Positions 25,423-34,278 of a stretch of 64,000 nt of DNA are shown here, one piece after another (positions within the stretch are counted from its first letter, which is position 1; the number at the start of each line of letters is the position of its first letter). This DNA comes from an uncultured Flavobacteriales bacterium (lineage in GTDB: Bacteria; Bacteroidota; Bacteroidia; Flavobacteriales_E; Vicingaceae). The notes under the pieces are model-generated. The model was not told the origin of the DNA and ran no database searches. It was given only the letters and a program-made list of their open reading frames with translations. Both the position numbers and the translations under genes were made by a program. The stretch is from the NCBI GenBank assembly GCA_937901255.1, contig CALCHN010000028.1:62001-126000 (forward strand). The letters are read 5' to 3'.

Positions 25423-26796
25423 ATGGCAAAAACAAAAGTAAAAACAGCCTTTTTCTGCCAAAGTTGTGGAGCTCAATATCCTAAATGGGTTGGTAAATGT
25501 TCTTCGTGTAACGAATGGAATACCATAGTTGAGGAAGTTATTAGTAAGCCGCATCCCAATGAGGTGAAGGGTTCTTTTAATATTAAAAAGAATAACAAAC
25601 CACTTCCTGTAGATAATATTGAGTTAGCCGAAATTCCCAGAATAAAACTTCCTGGAACAGAACTCAACAGAGTGTTGGGCGGTGGCTTGGTTCCCGGCTC
25701 ATTAATTCTCTTTGGAGGAGATCCGGGTATTGGAAAATCAACCTTAATGTTACAAATGTCTTTGAGGTTAAAAGGCAAGAAAATTTTGTATGTATCTGGC
25801 GAAGAAAGTGGACAACAATTAAAAATGCGTGCCGATAGAATTGGCAACAAAAATCCCGATTGTTTTGTATTAACAGAAACATCTACTCAAAATATTTTTC
25901 ATCACATTAATGAGATACAGCCAAATGTTTTGGTGATAGATTCTATTCAAACCTTACATACTGCTACTATTGATTCATCTCCGGGAAGTATTTCTCAAGT
26001 AAGAGAATGTACTGCTGAGCTGATGCGTTATGCAAAAGAATCTAACACCCCTGTTTTTTTAGTGGGACATATCACCAAAGATGGAACAATTGCAGGGCCA
26101 AAAATTTTGGAACACATGGTAGATGTAGTGTTGCAATTTGAAGGAGACAGAAATCATATTTATCGATTATTACGCTCTGTAAAAAACAGATTTGGTTCTA
26201 CCAATGAACTAGGTATCTACGAAATGCACGGAGCAGGTTTAAGAGAGGTGGACAATCCTTCAGAAATATTATTAAGTAATAGCGATGAAAATTTTAGTGG
26301 AGCGGCTGTTGCTGCAACAATGGAAGGAAACAGACCCTTGCTGATAGAAATTCAGGCATTGGTAAGTTCTGCCGCTTACGGTACGCCACAACGTTCGTCA
26401 ACAGGTTTTGACACCAAGCGATTAAATATGCTGTTGGCAGTATTGGAAAAACGATGCGGTTTTAAATTAGGAGCAAAAGATGTATTTATTAATGTTGCCG
26501 GAGGATTAAAAATTGACGACCCGGCAGTAGATTTAGCGGTGGTAAGTGCAGTACTTTCCTCAGGAGAAAACATTTCTATACCATCATTATATTGCTTTGC
26601 TGCTGAGGTGGGGTTATCTGGAGAAATAAGACCAATAAGTAGAGTGGAGCAACGTATTACAGAAGCTGAAAAACTAGGTTTCGAGAAGATTTTTGTTTCC
26701 AAATACAACCAAAAAGGATTAGATGTTAGTCAGCACAAAATTGAAATAGTTTTCGTCAATAAAATTGAAGCTATTTTTTCAAAATTATTTGGATAA
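25423..26796 (+). CDS. radA: DNA repair protein RadA (Sms)
   Basis: A 457-residue RecA-related ATPase that extends D-loops and helps process recombination intermediates. It has an N-terminal zinc finger (C12, C15, C26, C29 in 'FFCQSCGAQYPKWVGKCSSC'), Walker A 'GGDPGIGKST' near 100, the RadA signature 'KNRFGSTNELGIYEM' near 255, and a C-terminal Lon-like domain ('GAKDVFINVAGGLKIDDPAVDLA'). The length is normal. It lies 15 bp after the ABC gene. Confidence 0.95.
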   Translation: MAKTKVKTAFFCQSCGAQYPKWVGKCSSCNEWNTIVEEVISKPHPNEVKGSFNIKKNNKPLPVDNIELAEIPRIKLPGTELNRVLGGGLVPGSLILFGGDPGIGKSTLMLQMSLRLKGKKILYVSGEESGQQLKMRADRIGNKNPDCFVLTETSTQNIFHHINEIQPNVLVIDSIQTLHTATIDSSPGSISQVRECTAELMRYAKESNTPVFLVGHITKDGTIAGPKILEHMVDVVLQFEGDRNHIYRLLRSVKNRFGSTNELGIYEMHGAGLREVDNPSEILLSNSDENFSGAAVAATMEGNRPLLIEIQALVSSAAYGTPQRSSTGFDTKRLNMLLAVLEKRCGFKLGAKDVFINVAGGLKIDDPAVDLAVVSAVLSSGENISIPSLYCFAAEVGLSGEIRPISRVEQRITEAEKLGFEKIFVSKYNQKGLDVSQHKIEIVFVNKIEAIFSKLFG

Positions 26797-26852
26797 CAAA
26801 CTAAAAAATAGAAAAATGCGTTGTTTCTTTACAATTAACTAAAACTTACGCT

Positions 26853-27503
26853 ATGACGCGAATTCTTTTAATCGTTTCTTTTTTCTTTCCGATGATGCTT
26901 TTTGCACAAGAAGATATGCGACCAAACTTATCTGAAAACCCTTCAGGAACATTTTCTTTAGGAGTAAGAAATACCTTTAGCACTTTTGGAGCTACTGAAA
27001 ATTTAGGTGTGGGTTTTGGAGGTCAATTTAGAATACGAGTTAGTAACAGAATTAATACGGAATGGTTTACCGATTTTATTAATGAAGATATTGATGGGTT
27101 GGCTACTCGTAACGATTATCACATTGGCTGGTCGGTAATGATTTATCCATTTAAAACTAAAGCAAAGTTGGTTCCTTATGTATTGGCAGGACATTGTTTT
27201 GATTACACCAAAGTAAGAACTACTTATAATATTTATACTTCAAATCCACCGCAAACAGTTTCTAGATTGAGTTCGGCAACACAAGTTGGTTTGGGTACGC
27301 ACATTAACCTTTCCGAAATAGTTGATATATCATTATCAAGTCAGTACATGATGCATTTAGGAAGCGATGTTCATGCAGAAACGCACGAACACAATGGTGT
27401 GAAAGAAATTCATATAGCAAAAGAAGGTCATAGTGGCTTTTCGTTGGAAGGTCATTTGTTATTTACCCTAAGTGTTAATTTTAAAATTGCTCAACTATGG
27501 TAA
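26853..27503 (+). CDS. Hypothetical outer-membrane beta-barrel protein
   Basis: A 216-residue protein with a signal peptide (about 1-19, 'PMMLFAQ'). The mature part consists of alternating amphipathic strands ('GTFSLGVRNTFSTFG', 'LVPYVLAGHCFDYTKV') and ends in 'LFTLSVNFKIAQLW', as in small 8-stranded barrels. The 7-bp overlap with the next gene (ATGGTAA) means translational coupling. Confidence 0.65.
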   Translation: MTRILLIVSFFFPMMLFAQEDMRPNLSENPSGTFSLGVRNTFSTFGATENLGVGFGGQFRIRVSNRINTEWFTDFINEDIDGLATRNDYHIGWSVMIYPFKTKAKLVPYVLAGHCFDYTKVRTTYNIYTSNPPQTVSRLSSATQVGLGTHINLSEIVDISLSSQYMMHLGSDVHAETHEHNGVKEIHIAKEGHSGFSLEGHLLFTLSVNFKIAQLW

Positions 27504-28048
27504 AAAAGGCGTTAGTTATTGTGCTTGTTTTTTGTGGGATGAATTTATTTTCACAAACCAATGAGTTGGTTGTAAAAGAAGGGTTGTTGCGTTTTCAAGG
27601 AACAATAGGTATGGGAAAATCCACCGATAGAAATGAAAACAACATTTTTTTGCACGGAAATTTAGAATATTTTATACATTCGTTTTTAACCACACGTGGA
27701 GATACTTACTTCTTCCTAAAAAATGAAGAAAACAGTTTGGACGTTAATCATCAATTGTTTGCCGGAATGGCTTATCATTTAAGTAAAAAATCCAATTTTG
27801 TACCTTACATAGGTATTCAGCCGGGATTAGCTGCCACAAGGTATGATGGAACTACCAAAACGGAAACAACGCCTCTAGTTTCTGCTGTAGCAGGATTTAA
27901 TTATTTTGCAGCTAAATGGTTTCATTTGTTTATAGACGCACGTTTTGTGTCGGGTAAGCATTTGTCCAACCTTCCTCCTTATCCTATAAATGAAATTCGT
28001 TTATCATTCGGACTTGGATTTAATATCGCAACTAAAAAAAATAAGTAG
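27497..28048 (+). CDS. Hypothetical outer-membrane beta-barrel protein
   Basis: A 183-residue protein with a signal peptide ('VLVFCGMNLFSQ'). Barrel-like strands include 'NFVPYIGIQPGLAATRYDG' and 'IRLSFGLGFNIATKKNK'. The layout is like the gene before it, with which it overlaps by 7 bp. The two may be distant paralogues or partners. Function unknown. Confidence 0.65.
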   Translation: MVKKALVIVLVFCGMNLFSQTNELVVKEGLLRFQGTIGMGKSTDRNENNIFLHGNLEYFIHSFLTTRGDTYFFLKNEENSLDVNHQLFAGMAYHLSKKSNFVPYIGIQPGLAATRYDGTTKTETTPLVSAVAGFNYFAAKWFHLFIDARFVSGKHLSNLPPYPINEIRLSFGLGFNIATKKNK

Positions 28049-28072
28049 TTTTGGGCGGTAATTATCCCAAAA

Positions 28073-29494
28073 ATGATTAGTCGAAAATTTCAAATAGTAA
28101 TTCCATTTCTTTTATTCTTTATACTCTTTACGGTTTACGTTTCCAATAATTTCTTTTTTTGGGATACCATTAACTTAGTTGCTGCTCCGGCAACTTTTTT
28201 TTATGAAAATAATTTTCGTTCGTTTATCCTTCCTAACCAAATTGATACTGGACATGTGCCTTTGTTAGCTTATTACATTGCTAAAATGTGGCAGTTTTTT
28301 GGTAAATCGTTAGCAATAGCTCATTTTGCCATGTTGCCATTTTTATTGGGGATAGTTTATCAAGTTTATATATTAGCAAAACGGTTTGTAGGAACTTCTT
28401 ATGTGTTGGTACTAACAATGTTAATGATGTTGGTTGATCCCACTTTTTTGAGTCAGGCAGCAATGGTTTCTCCAGATATTGTATTGCTTTTTTGTTTTTT
28501 ATTGGCAATCAATGCTGTTTTCGAAAATAGAAAAACGCTTTTAATGTTGGCTCTAATAGGGTTGTTTTTAATTAGTATGAGAGGGATAGTGGCAGCATTT
28601 GCCATTTTTTTAATCGATTTTATTTTTTCATTAAGAAAACAGCATTTTAGAGGTTTTCCCTTACACCTTTTATTAATGAAATCATTGTTTTATGTTTTTC
28701 CGTTTTTACTTTTTTTAAGCTATCATTTTTATCATTATAAAGCAACAGGTTGGTTTTGGTCGCATCCAGATTCTGCTTGGGAGACAGGTAGAACAACCAA
28801 TGATTTTAATGGAGCAATTTATAACATAGGAATTTTTGCTTGGCGAATATTGGATTTTGGAAGAGTGTTAGCAATATTGGCTCTCTTAGTTATGGCAATA
28901 ATGTATAGTAAAAAGGTGTTGAGAGAATCAACATCATTACAATTATTAATATTGATATTGGGGAGTGCAATTATTTTCATTATTCCATTTTTGTACTTTC
29001 AGCAACTTACCGGACATAGGTATTTATTGCCTTTATATTTGTTGATTTTGTTGGCAACAGGCTATTATATAAATAAAGTGATTATATCTTCGGTAGTTAA
29101 AAAGAGCTTTTTTGGAGTATTGATTGTCTCACTTTTAGTGGGAAATTTCTGGGTGTATCCTAACAAAATTGCCCAAGGTTGGGATGCAAGTTTAGCTCAT
29201 TTGCCTTATTATGATTTACAATTAGAGATGAATAATTATTTAGATGATAATGAAATTCCATATCATGAAGTAGGGACAGCTTTCCCAATTTTAGGAAATC
29301 ATGCTATCATTTTTATGGCAGAAGATATTCGTTCGTTTAAACCAAAAAATATAGGTAAAGACAAGTATATACTATACTCCAATGTGTTTAATGGTTTTAG
29401 TGATGCAGAACTAGATGCTTTATATTCAGGTTATAAACCTATTCATGAACTGCATTCTCCTACTGTTTTTTTACAATTGTTCGAGAGTAAATAA
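28073..29494 (+). CDS. Multi-pass membrane protein, glycosyltransferase family 39-like
   Basis: A 473-residue integral membrane protein with about ten hydrophobic segments. The first periplasmic loop has 'NNFFFWDTINLVAAPATFFYENN' and 'IDTGHVPLLAYYIAKMWQFFGKSLAIAH', the position where ArnT/PMT-type (GT39) enzymes carry the catalytic Asp and 'HPP' region. It could move a sugar from a polyprenyl carrier onto lipid or protein. Acceptor unknown; the family link is by pattern only. It sits 24 bp behind the barrel-protein pair. Confidence 0.65.
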   Translation: MISRKFQIVIPFLLFFILFTVYVSNNFFFWDTINLVAAPATFFYENNFRSFILPNQIDTGHVPLLAYYIAKMWQFFGKSLAIAHFAMLPFLLGIVYQVYILAKRFVGTSYVLVLTMLMMLVDPTFLSQAAMVSPDIVLLFCFLLAINAVFENRKTLLMLALIGLFLISMRGIVAAFAIFLIDFIFSLRKQHFRGFPLHLLLMKSLFYVFPFLLFLSYHFYHYKATGWFWSHPDSAWETGRTTNDFNGAIYNIGIFAWRILDFGRVLAILALLVMAIMYSKKVLRESTSLQLLILILGSAIIFIIPFLYFQQLTGHRYLLPLYLLILLATGYYINKVIISSVVKKSFFGVLIVSLLVGNFWVYPNKIAQGWDASLAHLPYYDLQLEMNNYLDDNEIPYHEVGTAFPILGNHAIIFMAEDIRSFKPKNIGKDKYILYSNVFNGFSDAELDALYSGYKPIHELHSPTVFLQLFESK

Positions 29495-29502
29495 AAAAAA
29501 TT

Positions 29503-29632
29503 AACCACATAGTTTTTTTTAAGAAAAAAGTTCTAATTAAGTTACAGATAGTTTGTCCCGATTTTATCGGGACACTATGGGTTGTGCTTTAATTTCTTTT
29601 ACAGCTATGTATTTCTATGAATCTATGTGGTT
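29503..29632. repeat. Long inverted repeat family A, copy 2
   Basis: Begins AACCACATAG and ends AATCTATGTGGTT. An internal hairpin GTCCCGATTTTATCGGGAC is present. It fills most of the 292-bp gap before exbB. Confidence 0.8.
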
Positions 29633-29786
29633 TTATTTAATGATTGTAGGTTTTTAACGGCTATTTTAAAAATTTAAGAAATATCGAACAATAAAAGCTA
29701 ACAGTTCGCTGTTTACAAATTACAATTTCTGTACTTATAATCATCATCAATCAACCGTATTTTAGCACTATAAAAATCTATAAACT

Positions 29787-30503
29787 ATGATTCAATCTTT
29801 GTTATTACAAGTAAATGTAGCTGCAGATACCACTTCAACAGCAGTACAAGAAGCAGTTTCTGAAGAAAAAACACTTTCTATTTGGGAATTAGTTAGCTCC
29901 GGAGGAATTGGTGGAGCGATAATTATGATTACGCTGTTGATACTGTCAATTTTAGCTGTATATATTATTATTGAAAGGTATTTAGCCATAAAAAATGCCA
30001 GTAAGGAAGATGCTAACTTTATGAATCAGATTAAAGATTTTATACATGAAGGTAAGATGGATGCAGCAAAATCACTTTGTAAATCTAACGCTTCGCCAAT
30101 AGCTAAAATGATAGAAAAAGGAATTTCCAGAATCGGAAAACCACTAAGTGATATTGGAACAGCCGTAGAAACTACCGGAAAGTTAGAATTAAATAAGTTA
30201 GAAAAAAACTTATCTACCTTGGCAACTATTTCTGGTGCTGCACCAATGATTGGTTTCTTAGGAACAGTTATAGGGATGATTTTGGTTTTTCATGAAATGT
30301 CTAAAGGTGGTGGAGGTGTTGATTTAAATACCCTTTCAGAAGGAATTTTTACAGCCATGACCACTACTGTAGCCGGACTTATAGTTGGTATTGTTGCCTA
30401 TATAGGTTATAATACCTTGGTAGCAAAAGTGGAAAAAATTGTGTTTATAATGGAAGCAAGAACCACCGAGTTTTTAGATATTTTACATGAGCCGGCTAAT
30501 TAA
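29787..30503 (+). CDS. exbB: MotA/TolQ/ExbB proton channel protein
   Basis: A 238-residue inner-membrane protein with three transmembrane segments (about 37-62, 140-165, 190-212), the usual ExbB topology. The conserved pore stretch is 'GAAPMIGFLGTVIGMILVFHEM', followed by 'LNTLSEGIFTAMTTTVAGLIVGIVAYIGYN'. With ExbD it uses the proton gradient to energise a TonB-type protein, here the gene at 31203. The order exbB-exbD-tonB is typical. Confidence 0.9.
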   Translation: MIQSLLLQVNVAADTTSTAVQEAVSEEKTLSIWELVSSGGIGGAIIMITLLILSILAVYIIIERYLAIKNASKEDANFMNQIKDFIHEGKMDAAKSLCKSNASPIAKMIEKGISRIGKPLSDIGTAVETTGKLELNKLEKNLSTLATISGAAPMIGFLGTVIGMILVFHEMSKGGGGVDLNTLSEGIFTAMTTTVAGLIVGIVAYIGYNTLVAKVEKIVFIMEARTTEFLDILHEPAN

Positions 30504-30504
30504 T

Positions 30505-30538
30505 AGCCTCCCCAACCCCTCCGAAGGAGGGGCTTTTC
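30505..30538 (+). terminator. Hairpin after exbB (family D-like)
   Basis: CCCCTCCGAAGGAGGGGCTTTT directly after the exbB stop. It may act as a partial terminator or stabiliser inside the exb cluster. Confidence 0.55.
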
Positions 30539-30602
30539 TAACGCACATGGCAATAAAAAAGATAAAAATGAAAAAAGATTATTAAAACAAACTGTTACCC
30601 AA

Positions 30603-30632
30603 CTTCCCCCTTCGGGGGATTGAGGGGGCTTA
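30603..30632. repeat. Dispersed repeat family D (short form)
   Basis: CTTCCCCCTTCGGGGGATTG followed by AGGGGGCTTA, between exbB and exbD. Confidence 0.8.
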
Positions 30633-30667
30633 ACCTCAAACTTTAAACCTCAAACCTTTTAACCAAC

Positions 30668-31060
30668 ATGGCTATACGTTCAAAAAATAAAGTAAACACC
30701 AATTTCAATATGTCGAGCATGACGGATATTGTGTTTTTGTTGTTGGTGTTTTTCATCATTGCATCTACCTTAATTAGTCCTAATGCCTTGGATGTTGTTT
30801 TACCCAAAGCAAGTCATTCTGCTCCTCGTCCGCAAACGGTAAATGTTAGTATTACTGAAGATTTAAGATATTATGTAAATAAAGATGAAGTAGCTGTTGA
30901 AGAGTTAGAAACTTTATTATTGTCGCATACGGCTAATGAAGAAAATCCTGGAATCATATTGCGAGCAGAAAAAAGTGTACCGATAGAAAATGTAGTAGTA
31001 ATTATGGATATTGCGAATAGAAATAAATTGAAATTAGTGTTGGCAACTTCACCAAAGTAA
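30668..31060 (+). CDS. exbD: ExbD/TolR biopolymer transport protein
   Basis: A 130-residue protein with one N-terminal transmembrane helix ('MTDIVFLLLVFFIIASTLI') that carries the conserved proton-binding Asp near residue 19. A periplasmic ExbD domain follows ('VEELETLLLSHTANEENPGIILRAEKSVPIENVVVIMDIANRNKL'). It works with ExbB. Confidence 0.9.
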   Translation: MAIRSKNKVNTNFNMSSMTDIVFLLLVFFIIASTLISPNALDVVLPKASHSAPRPQTVNVSITEDLRYYVNKDEVAVEELETLLLSHTANEENPGIILRAEKSVPIENVVVIMDIANRNKLKLVLATSPK

Positions 31061-31079
31061 ACATGAAAATATTTTCTGT

Positions 31080-31138
31080 ACTGTCAGTTCGAGTATGTTT
31101 AATGGAATAAAATGGAATTAAACAGTATCGAGAACAGT
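31080..31138. repeat. Imperfect palindrome between exbD and the TonB-like gene
   Basis: The outer arms ACTGTCAGTTCGAG / TATCGAGAACAGT pair imperfectly. The inner arms GTTTAAT (31097-31103) and ATTAAAC (31117-31123) pair exactly. Only one copy is seen here. Confidence 0.55.
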
Positions 31139-31202
31139 TTTAAGATATAATTTTTTTGAGAAAAATATGAAATATTAAAAATTAATGCATCAAGCAGAAT
31201 AA

Positions 31203-31985
31203 ATGGAAATCTTACAAGAAAAAAATAGTAGAGCCGGAGTAATTGGAACAATTTTGTTCCACTTACTGTTGTTATTGCTATTTATTCAATTTGGGATGAC
31301 TTATCAAGATCCGCCAGAGGAAAATGCAGGAGGAATGGTGATTAATTTTGGTACTACCGATGAAGGAATGGGAGATGTTCAACCTTCCTCAACAGAAAAT
31401 ACTTCTTCATCTGAAAATACTAACACAAGCGAAACCACTACACCAAGTTCAGCTCAAGAAAATGCCTTAACCACTACGGAAGAATCTGTAGAAATGAATG
31501 CTTCACAAAATACATCTACTACAACAGAAACGACTAACACTCCACAAGAAACAGAACCAACCGTGGATGAAAATTTGAGCAACGCCCTAAATGCACTGAA
31601 CAATACTAATAACAACTCCACAAGCGATGGAAACTCCAACACAACTGGCGACCAAGGTGATGTTAATGGAGATCCAAACAGTAATAATTATACAGGTGGA
31701 GGAAGTGGTGATGGGGTAAATTATGATTTGACAGGAAGGTCGATGGTAAAAGTGAAAAAACCCAATAACCCCACCCAAGAAGATGGAAAAGTAGTGGTAG
31801 AAATTGTGGTAGATAAAAACGGAAAGGTAATTAGAGCAACACCCGGAGCAAGAGGTTCTAGTACTACTAATCCGACTTTGTACAAAATCTCCAAAGAAGC
31901 TGCGTTAGAAGCTCGTTTTAATGTAAAAACAGATGCTCCTGCTGAGCAAAAAGGTACCATGACTTTTGTTTACATTCTTAATTGA
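31203..31985 (+). CDS. TonB-like energy transducer
   Basis: A 260-residue protein. An N-terminal membrane anchor (about 12-32) is followed by a long low-complexity linker rich in Ser, Thr, Asn and Glu (about 55-180) in place of the Pro-rich TonB linker. A C-terminal TonB-like domain of about 75 residues follows ('VVEIVVDKNGKVIRATPGARGSS', 'ISKEAALEARFNV', 'GTMTFVYILN'). It should carry energy from ExbB/ExbD to outer-membrane receptors, or serve a related TolA-like role. Confidence 0.78.
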   Translation: MEILQEKNSRAGVIGTILFHLLLLLLFIQFGMTYQDPPEENAGGMVINFGTTDEGMGDVQPSSTENTSSSENTNTSETTTPSSAQENALTTTEESVEMNASQNTSTTTETTNTPQETEPTVDENLSNALNALNNTNNNSTSDGNSNTTGDQGDVNGDPNSNNYTGGGSGDGVNYDLTGRSMVKVKKPNNPTQEDGKVVVEIVVDKNGKVIRATPGARGSSTTNPTLYKISKEAALEARFNVKTDAPAEQKGTMTFVYILN

Positions 31986-32008
31986 TGTGAATAATCTCAA
32001 TTTTTTTA

Positions 32009-32134
32009 TCACACCAATTATCACGAATTACACAAATTTCTTAGTGGAACGAGAAAATAAATCAACACAAAAAAACATCTTTGATGTTTTTAATTGGTGA
32101 TAATTAGTGAAATTTGAACCTAATTTGTGTTATA
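32009..32134. repeat. Dispersed inverted repeat family E (copy 3)
   Basis: ATCACACCAATTATCACGAA ... GTGATAATTAGTGAAATTTG ... AATTTGTGT, with an internal AACATCTTTGATGTTTTT hairpin. It fills the gap before folC. Confidence 0.75.
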
Positions 32135-32168
32135 AATAAACACACTAGTGTGTTTTAAATTAAAATTG

Positions 32169-33386
32169 ATGAATTACCCCGAAACACTCGATTATCTTTT
32201 TAGTCAGCTTCCCATGTATCAACGTGTTGGAAATGCAGCTTATAAAGCCAATTTAGACAATACCTATCGCTTGAGTGAAATATTAAACCACCCTGAAAAG
32301 CAATTTAAGTCGGTACATATAGCAGGAACAAATGGTAAAGGTTCTACCTCGCACATGTTGGCAGCTGTTTTACAAGAAGCAGGTTATAAAGTGGGGCTAT
32401 ATACTTCACCCCATTTAAAAGATTTTAGAGAGCGTATAAAAATTAACGGGGAAATGATTTCGGAAAGTCAAGTGATTAACTTTGTTGAGGAATACAAAAA
32501 TGAATTTGAAAAAATACAACTTTCTTTTTTTGAATGGACAGTGGGACTGGCTTTTCATTATTTTGCTAAGCAAAAAGTAGATATTGCTATTGTTGAAACC
32601 GGTTTGGGAGGCAGACTCGATTCTACCAATATTGTTACTCCGGAGGTGGCTGTAATTACTAATATCAGTATGGATCATACGCAGTTTTTAGGAGACACCT
32701 TAGCCAAAATTGCCGCTGAAAAAGCAGGAATAATAAAATCAACTATTCCTATAGTTATTGGTGAAACACAGCCTGAAATAAAACACGTTTTTATTGAAAA
32801 AGCCAACCAATTGAATGCTCCCATACAGTTTGCAGATGAATATCCAACGCAAGAATATGAAAGTGATTTGAAAGGAGCATATCAGCAAAAGAATAAAAAA
32901 ACAGTAGTGGCGACTATTCAAGTGCTTCAAACATTAGGTTGGAAAATTGCTGAAAATCATATAAAAAAAGGTTTGCTAAATGTGATTAACAATACTGGTT
33001 TAATGGGCAGGTGGCAAGTATTAAATGACCAGCCACTAACCGTTTGCGATACAGGACATAATGAAGCAGGAATAACATTAATTTTAGCTCAATTGGCTGA
33101 ACAACAATTTGAAAATCTCCATTTTGTGTTGGGAGTGGTAAACGATAAAGACATTACGAATATACTGCAATTGTTACCTAAAAATGCAACTTATTATTTT
33201 TGTCAGGCAAAAATACCAAGAGCTTTAGAGGTAAGTATTTTAACAGAAAAAGCAAGTGCAGTTGGTTTGTCAGGCACTGCTTTTCCTACTGTTGAAGCAG
33301 CTTATCTAGCAGCACAAAAAAATGCCACAGCCCAAGATATGATTTTTGTTGGAGGCAGTACTTTTGTGGTGGCAGAGGTGGTTTAG
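32169..33386 (+). CDS. folC: Folylpolyglutamate synthase / dihydrofolate synthase
   Basis: A 405-residue Mur-ligase-family enzyme adding glutamate to dihydropteroate and folates. The ATP loop is 'HIAGTNGKGSTSHMLA', with 'GLYTSPHLKDFRERIKING', 'ETGLGGRLDSTNI', 'TNISMDHTQFLGDTLAKIAAEKAGII' and 'CDTGHNEAGI' also present. The frame is open seven codons further upstream (32148), but those codons lie next to the repeat. The ATG at 32169 gives the usual 'MNYPETLDYLFSQLPMYQRVG' start. Confidence 0.93.
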   Translation: MNYPETLDYLFSQLPMYQRVGNAAYKANLDNTYRLSEILNHPEKQFKSVHIAGTNGKGSTSHMLAAVLQEAGYKVGLYTSPHLKDFRERIKINGEMISESQVINFVEEYKNEFEKIQLSFFEWTVGLAFHYFAKQKVDIAIVETGLGGRLDSTNIVTPEVAVITNISMDHTQFLGDTLAKIAAEKAGIIKSTIPIVIGETQPEIKHVFIEKANQLNAPIQFADEYPTQEYESDLKGAYQQKNKKTVVATIQVLQTLGWKIAENHIKKGLLNVINNTGLMGRWQVLNDQPLTVCDTGHNEAGITLILAQLAEQQFENLHFVLGVVNDKDITNILQLLPKNATYYFCQAKIPRALEVSILTEKASAVGLSGTAFPTVEAAYLAAQKNATAQDMIFVGGSTFVVAEVV

Positions 33387-33392
33387 TTTCTA

Positions 33393-34244
33393 TTATTTTT
33401 CATTTTCTCTTAGCATAGAGTAAGAAATTCTTAAGGAGTTTGAATTTCGTAACGCAATTTTTACATCTGTAACTATGTCCATTTTAGTTTTTGCTTCAAC
33501 TTTTAATTTTACAATATAATTTTCTTTATCATAATCTGTAAAACTTTCTTTTTCATTCTTTATAAATTCAGAAAGTTTATTTGCAGAAATATTTTCTCCG
33601 TTAATTTTTACTACTTCGTCTTCTGTAATAGTAATAATAAATTTAGTCAGAGCATCTCGCTTTCTTTTTTCGTTGAAATTAAATTCATCAGTATAGATGA
33701 GTGATAAAACAACATGTTTGAAGAATCTAGTTTGAAAATAGCTAGAATCAATTGTTGGATTAGAATTTTCAGCTTTTTCACTTTGTAAAGGAATAAAATC
33801 TTCTATTAAAATACCGAGTTGCTGTTTGTATTCATAAATAGCAGAGTTTTCATATTCTGATTGTTTTTGTTGCATTTCTTTAACAAATTCATCCATACAG
33901 TCTTGAGTAAAACTTATGTAATTATTTACAATAATTGTGTCTTTAGGGAAGGAATTATCTACATATTTATATAATGGAGTCTTTTGAGTGTAGTTATCTC
34001 TAATATAATTAAAAACATTTATATATGATTCAGCAGTAGTGTCTTTCAAGATATTTGTTTCTAAAAGATACTTTTCATAATCATGGAATGTTTTAGTAAT
34101 ATTAATTTCATGAGAATTAAATTTATCCTTTATACAGTTTGAAACTTTATTGCTGTTTCTCTCCATCATTTTAGCCTTTCTATCTTGTGGATTTAAGCAT
34201 GATACAGTAAATACAAGTAGCGATATGTATAAGATAAATTTCAT
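33393..34244 (-). CDS. Hypothetical lipoprotein
   Basis: A 283-residue protein with a lipoprotein signal ('LLVFTVSCLNPQ', C16). The mature sequence is Lys/Asn/Glu-rich and mostly helical, with no recognised domain. It lies 34 bp downstream of the CocE-type hydrolase gene on the same strand and converges with folC. Confidence 0.6.
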   Translation of the reverse strand: MKFILYISLLVFTVSCLNPQDRKAKMMERNSNKVSNCIKDKFNSHEINITKTFHDYEKYLLETNILKDTTAESYINVFNYIRDNYTQKTPLYKYVDNSFPKDTIIVNNYISFTQDCMDEFVKEMQQKQSEYENSAIYEYKQQLGILIEDFIPLQSEKAENSNPTIDSSYFQTRFFKHVVLSLIYTDEFNFNEKRKRDALTKFIITITEDEVVKINGENISANKLSEFIKNEKESFTDYDKENYIVKLKVEAKTKMDIVTDVKIALRNSNSLRISYSMLRENEK

Positions 34245-34278
34245 TTAAGGGTTATTTATTAATAGGTTCTTAACAAGC

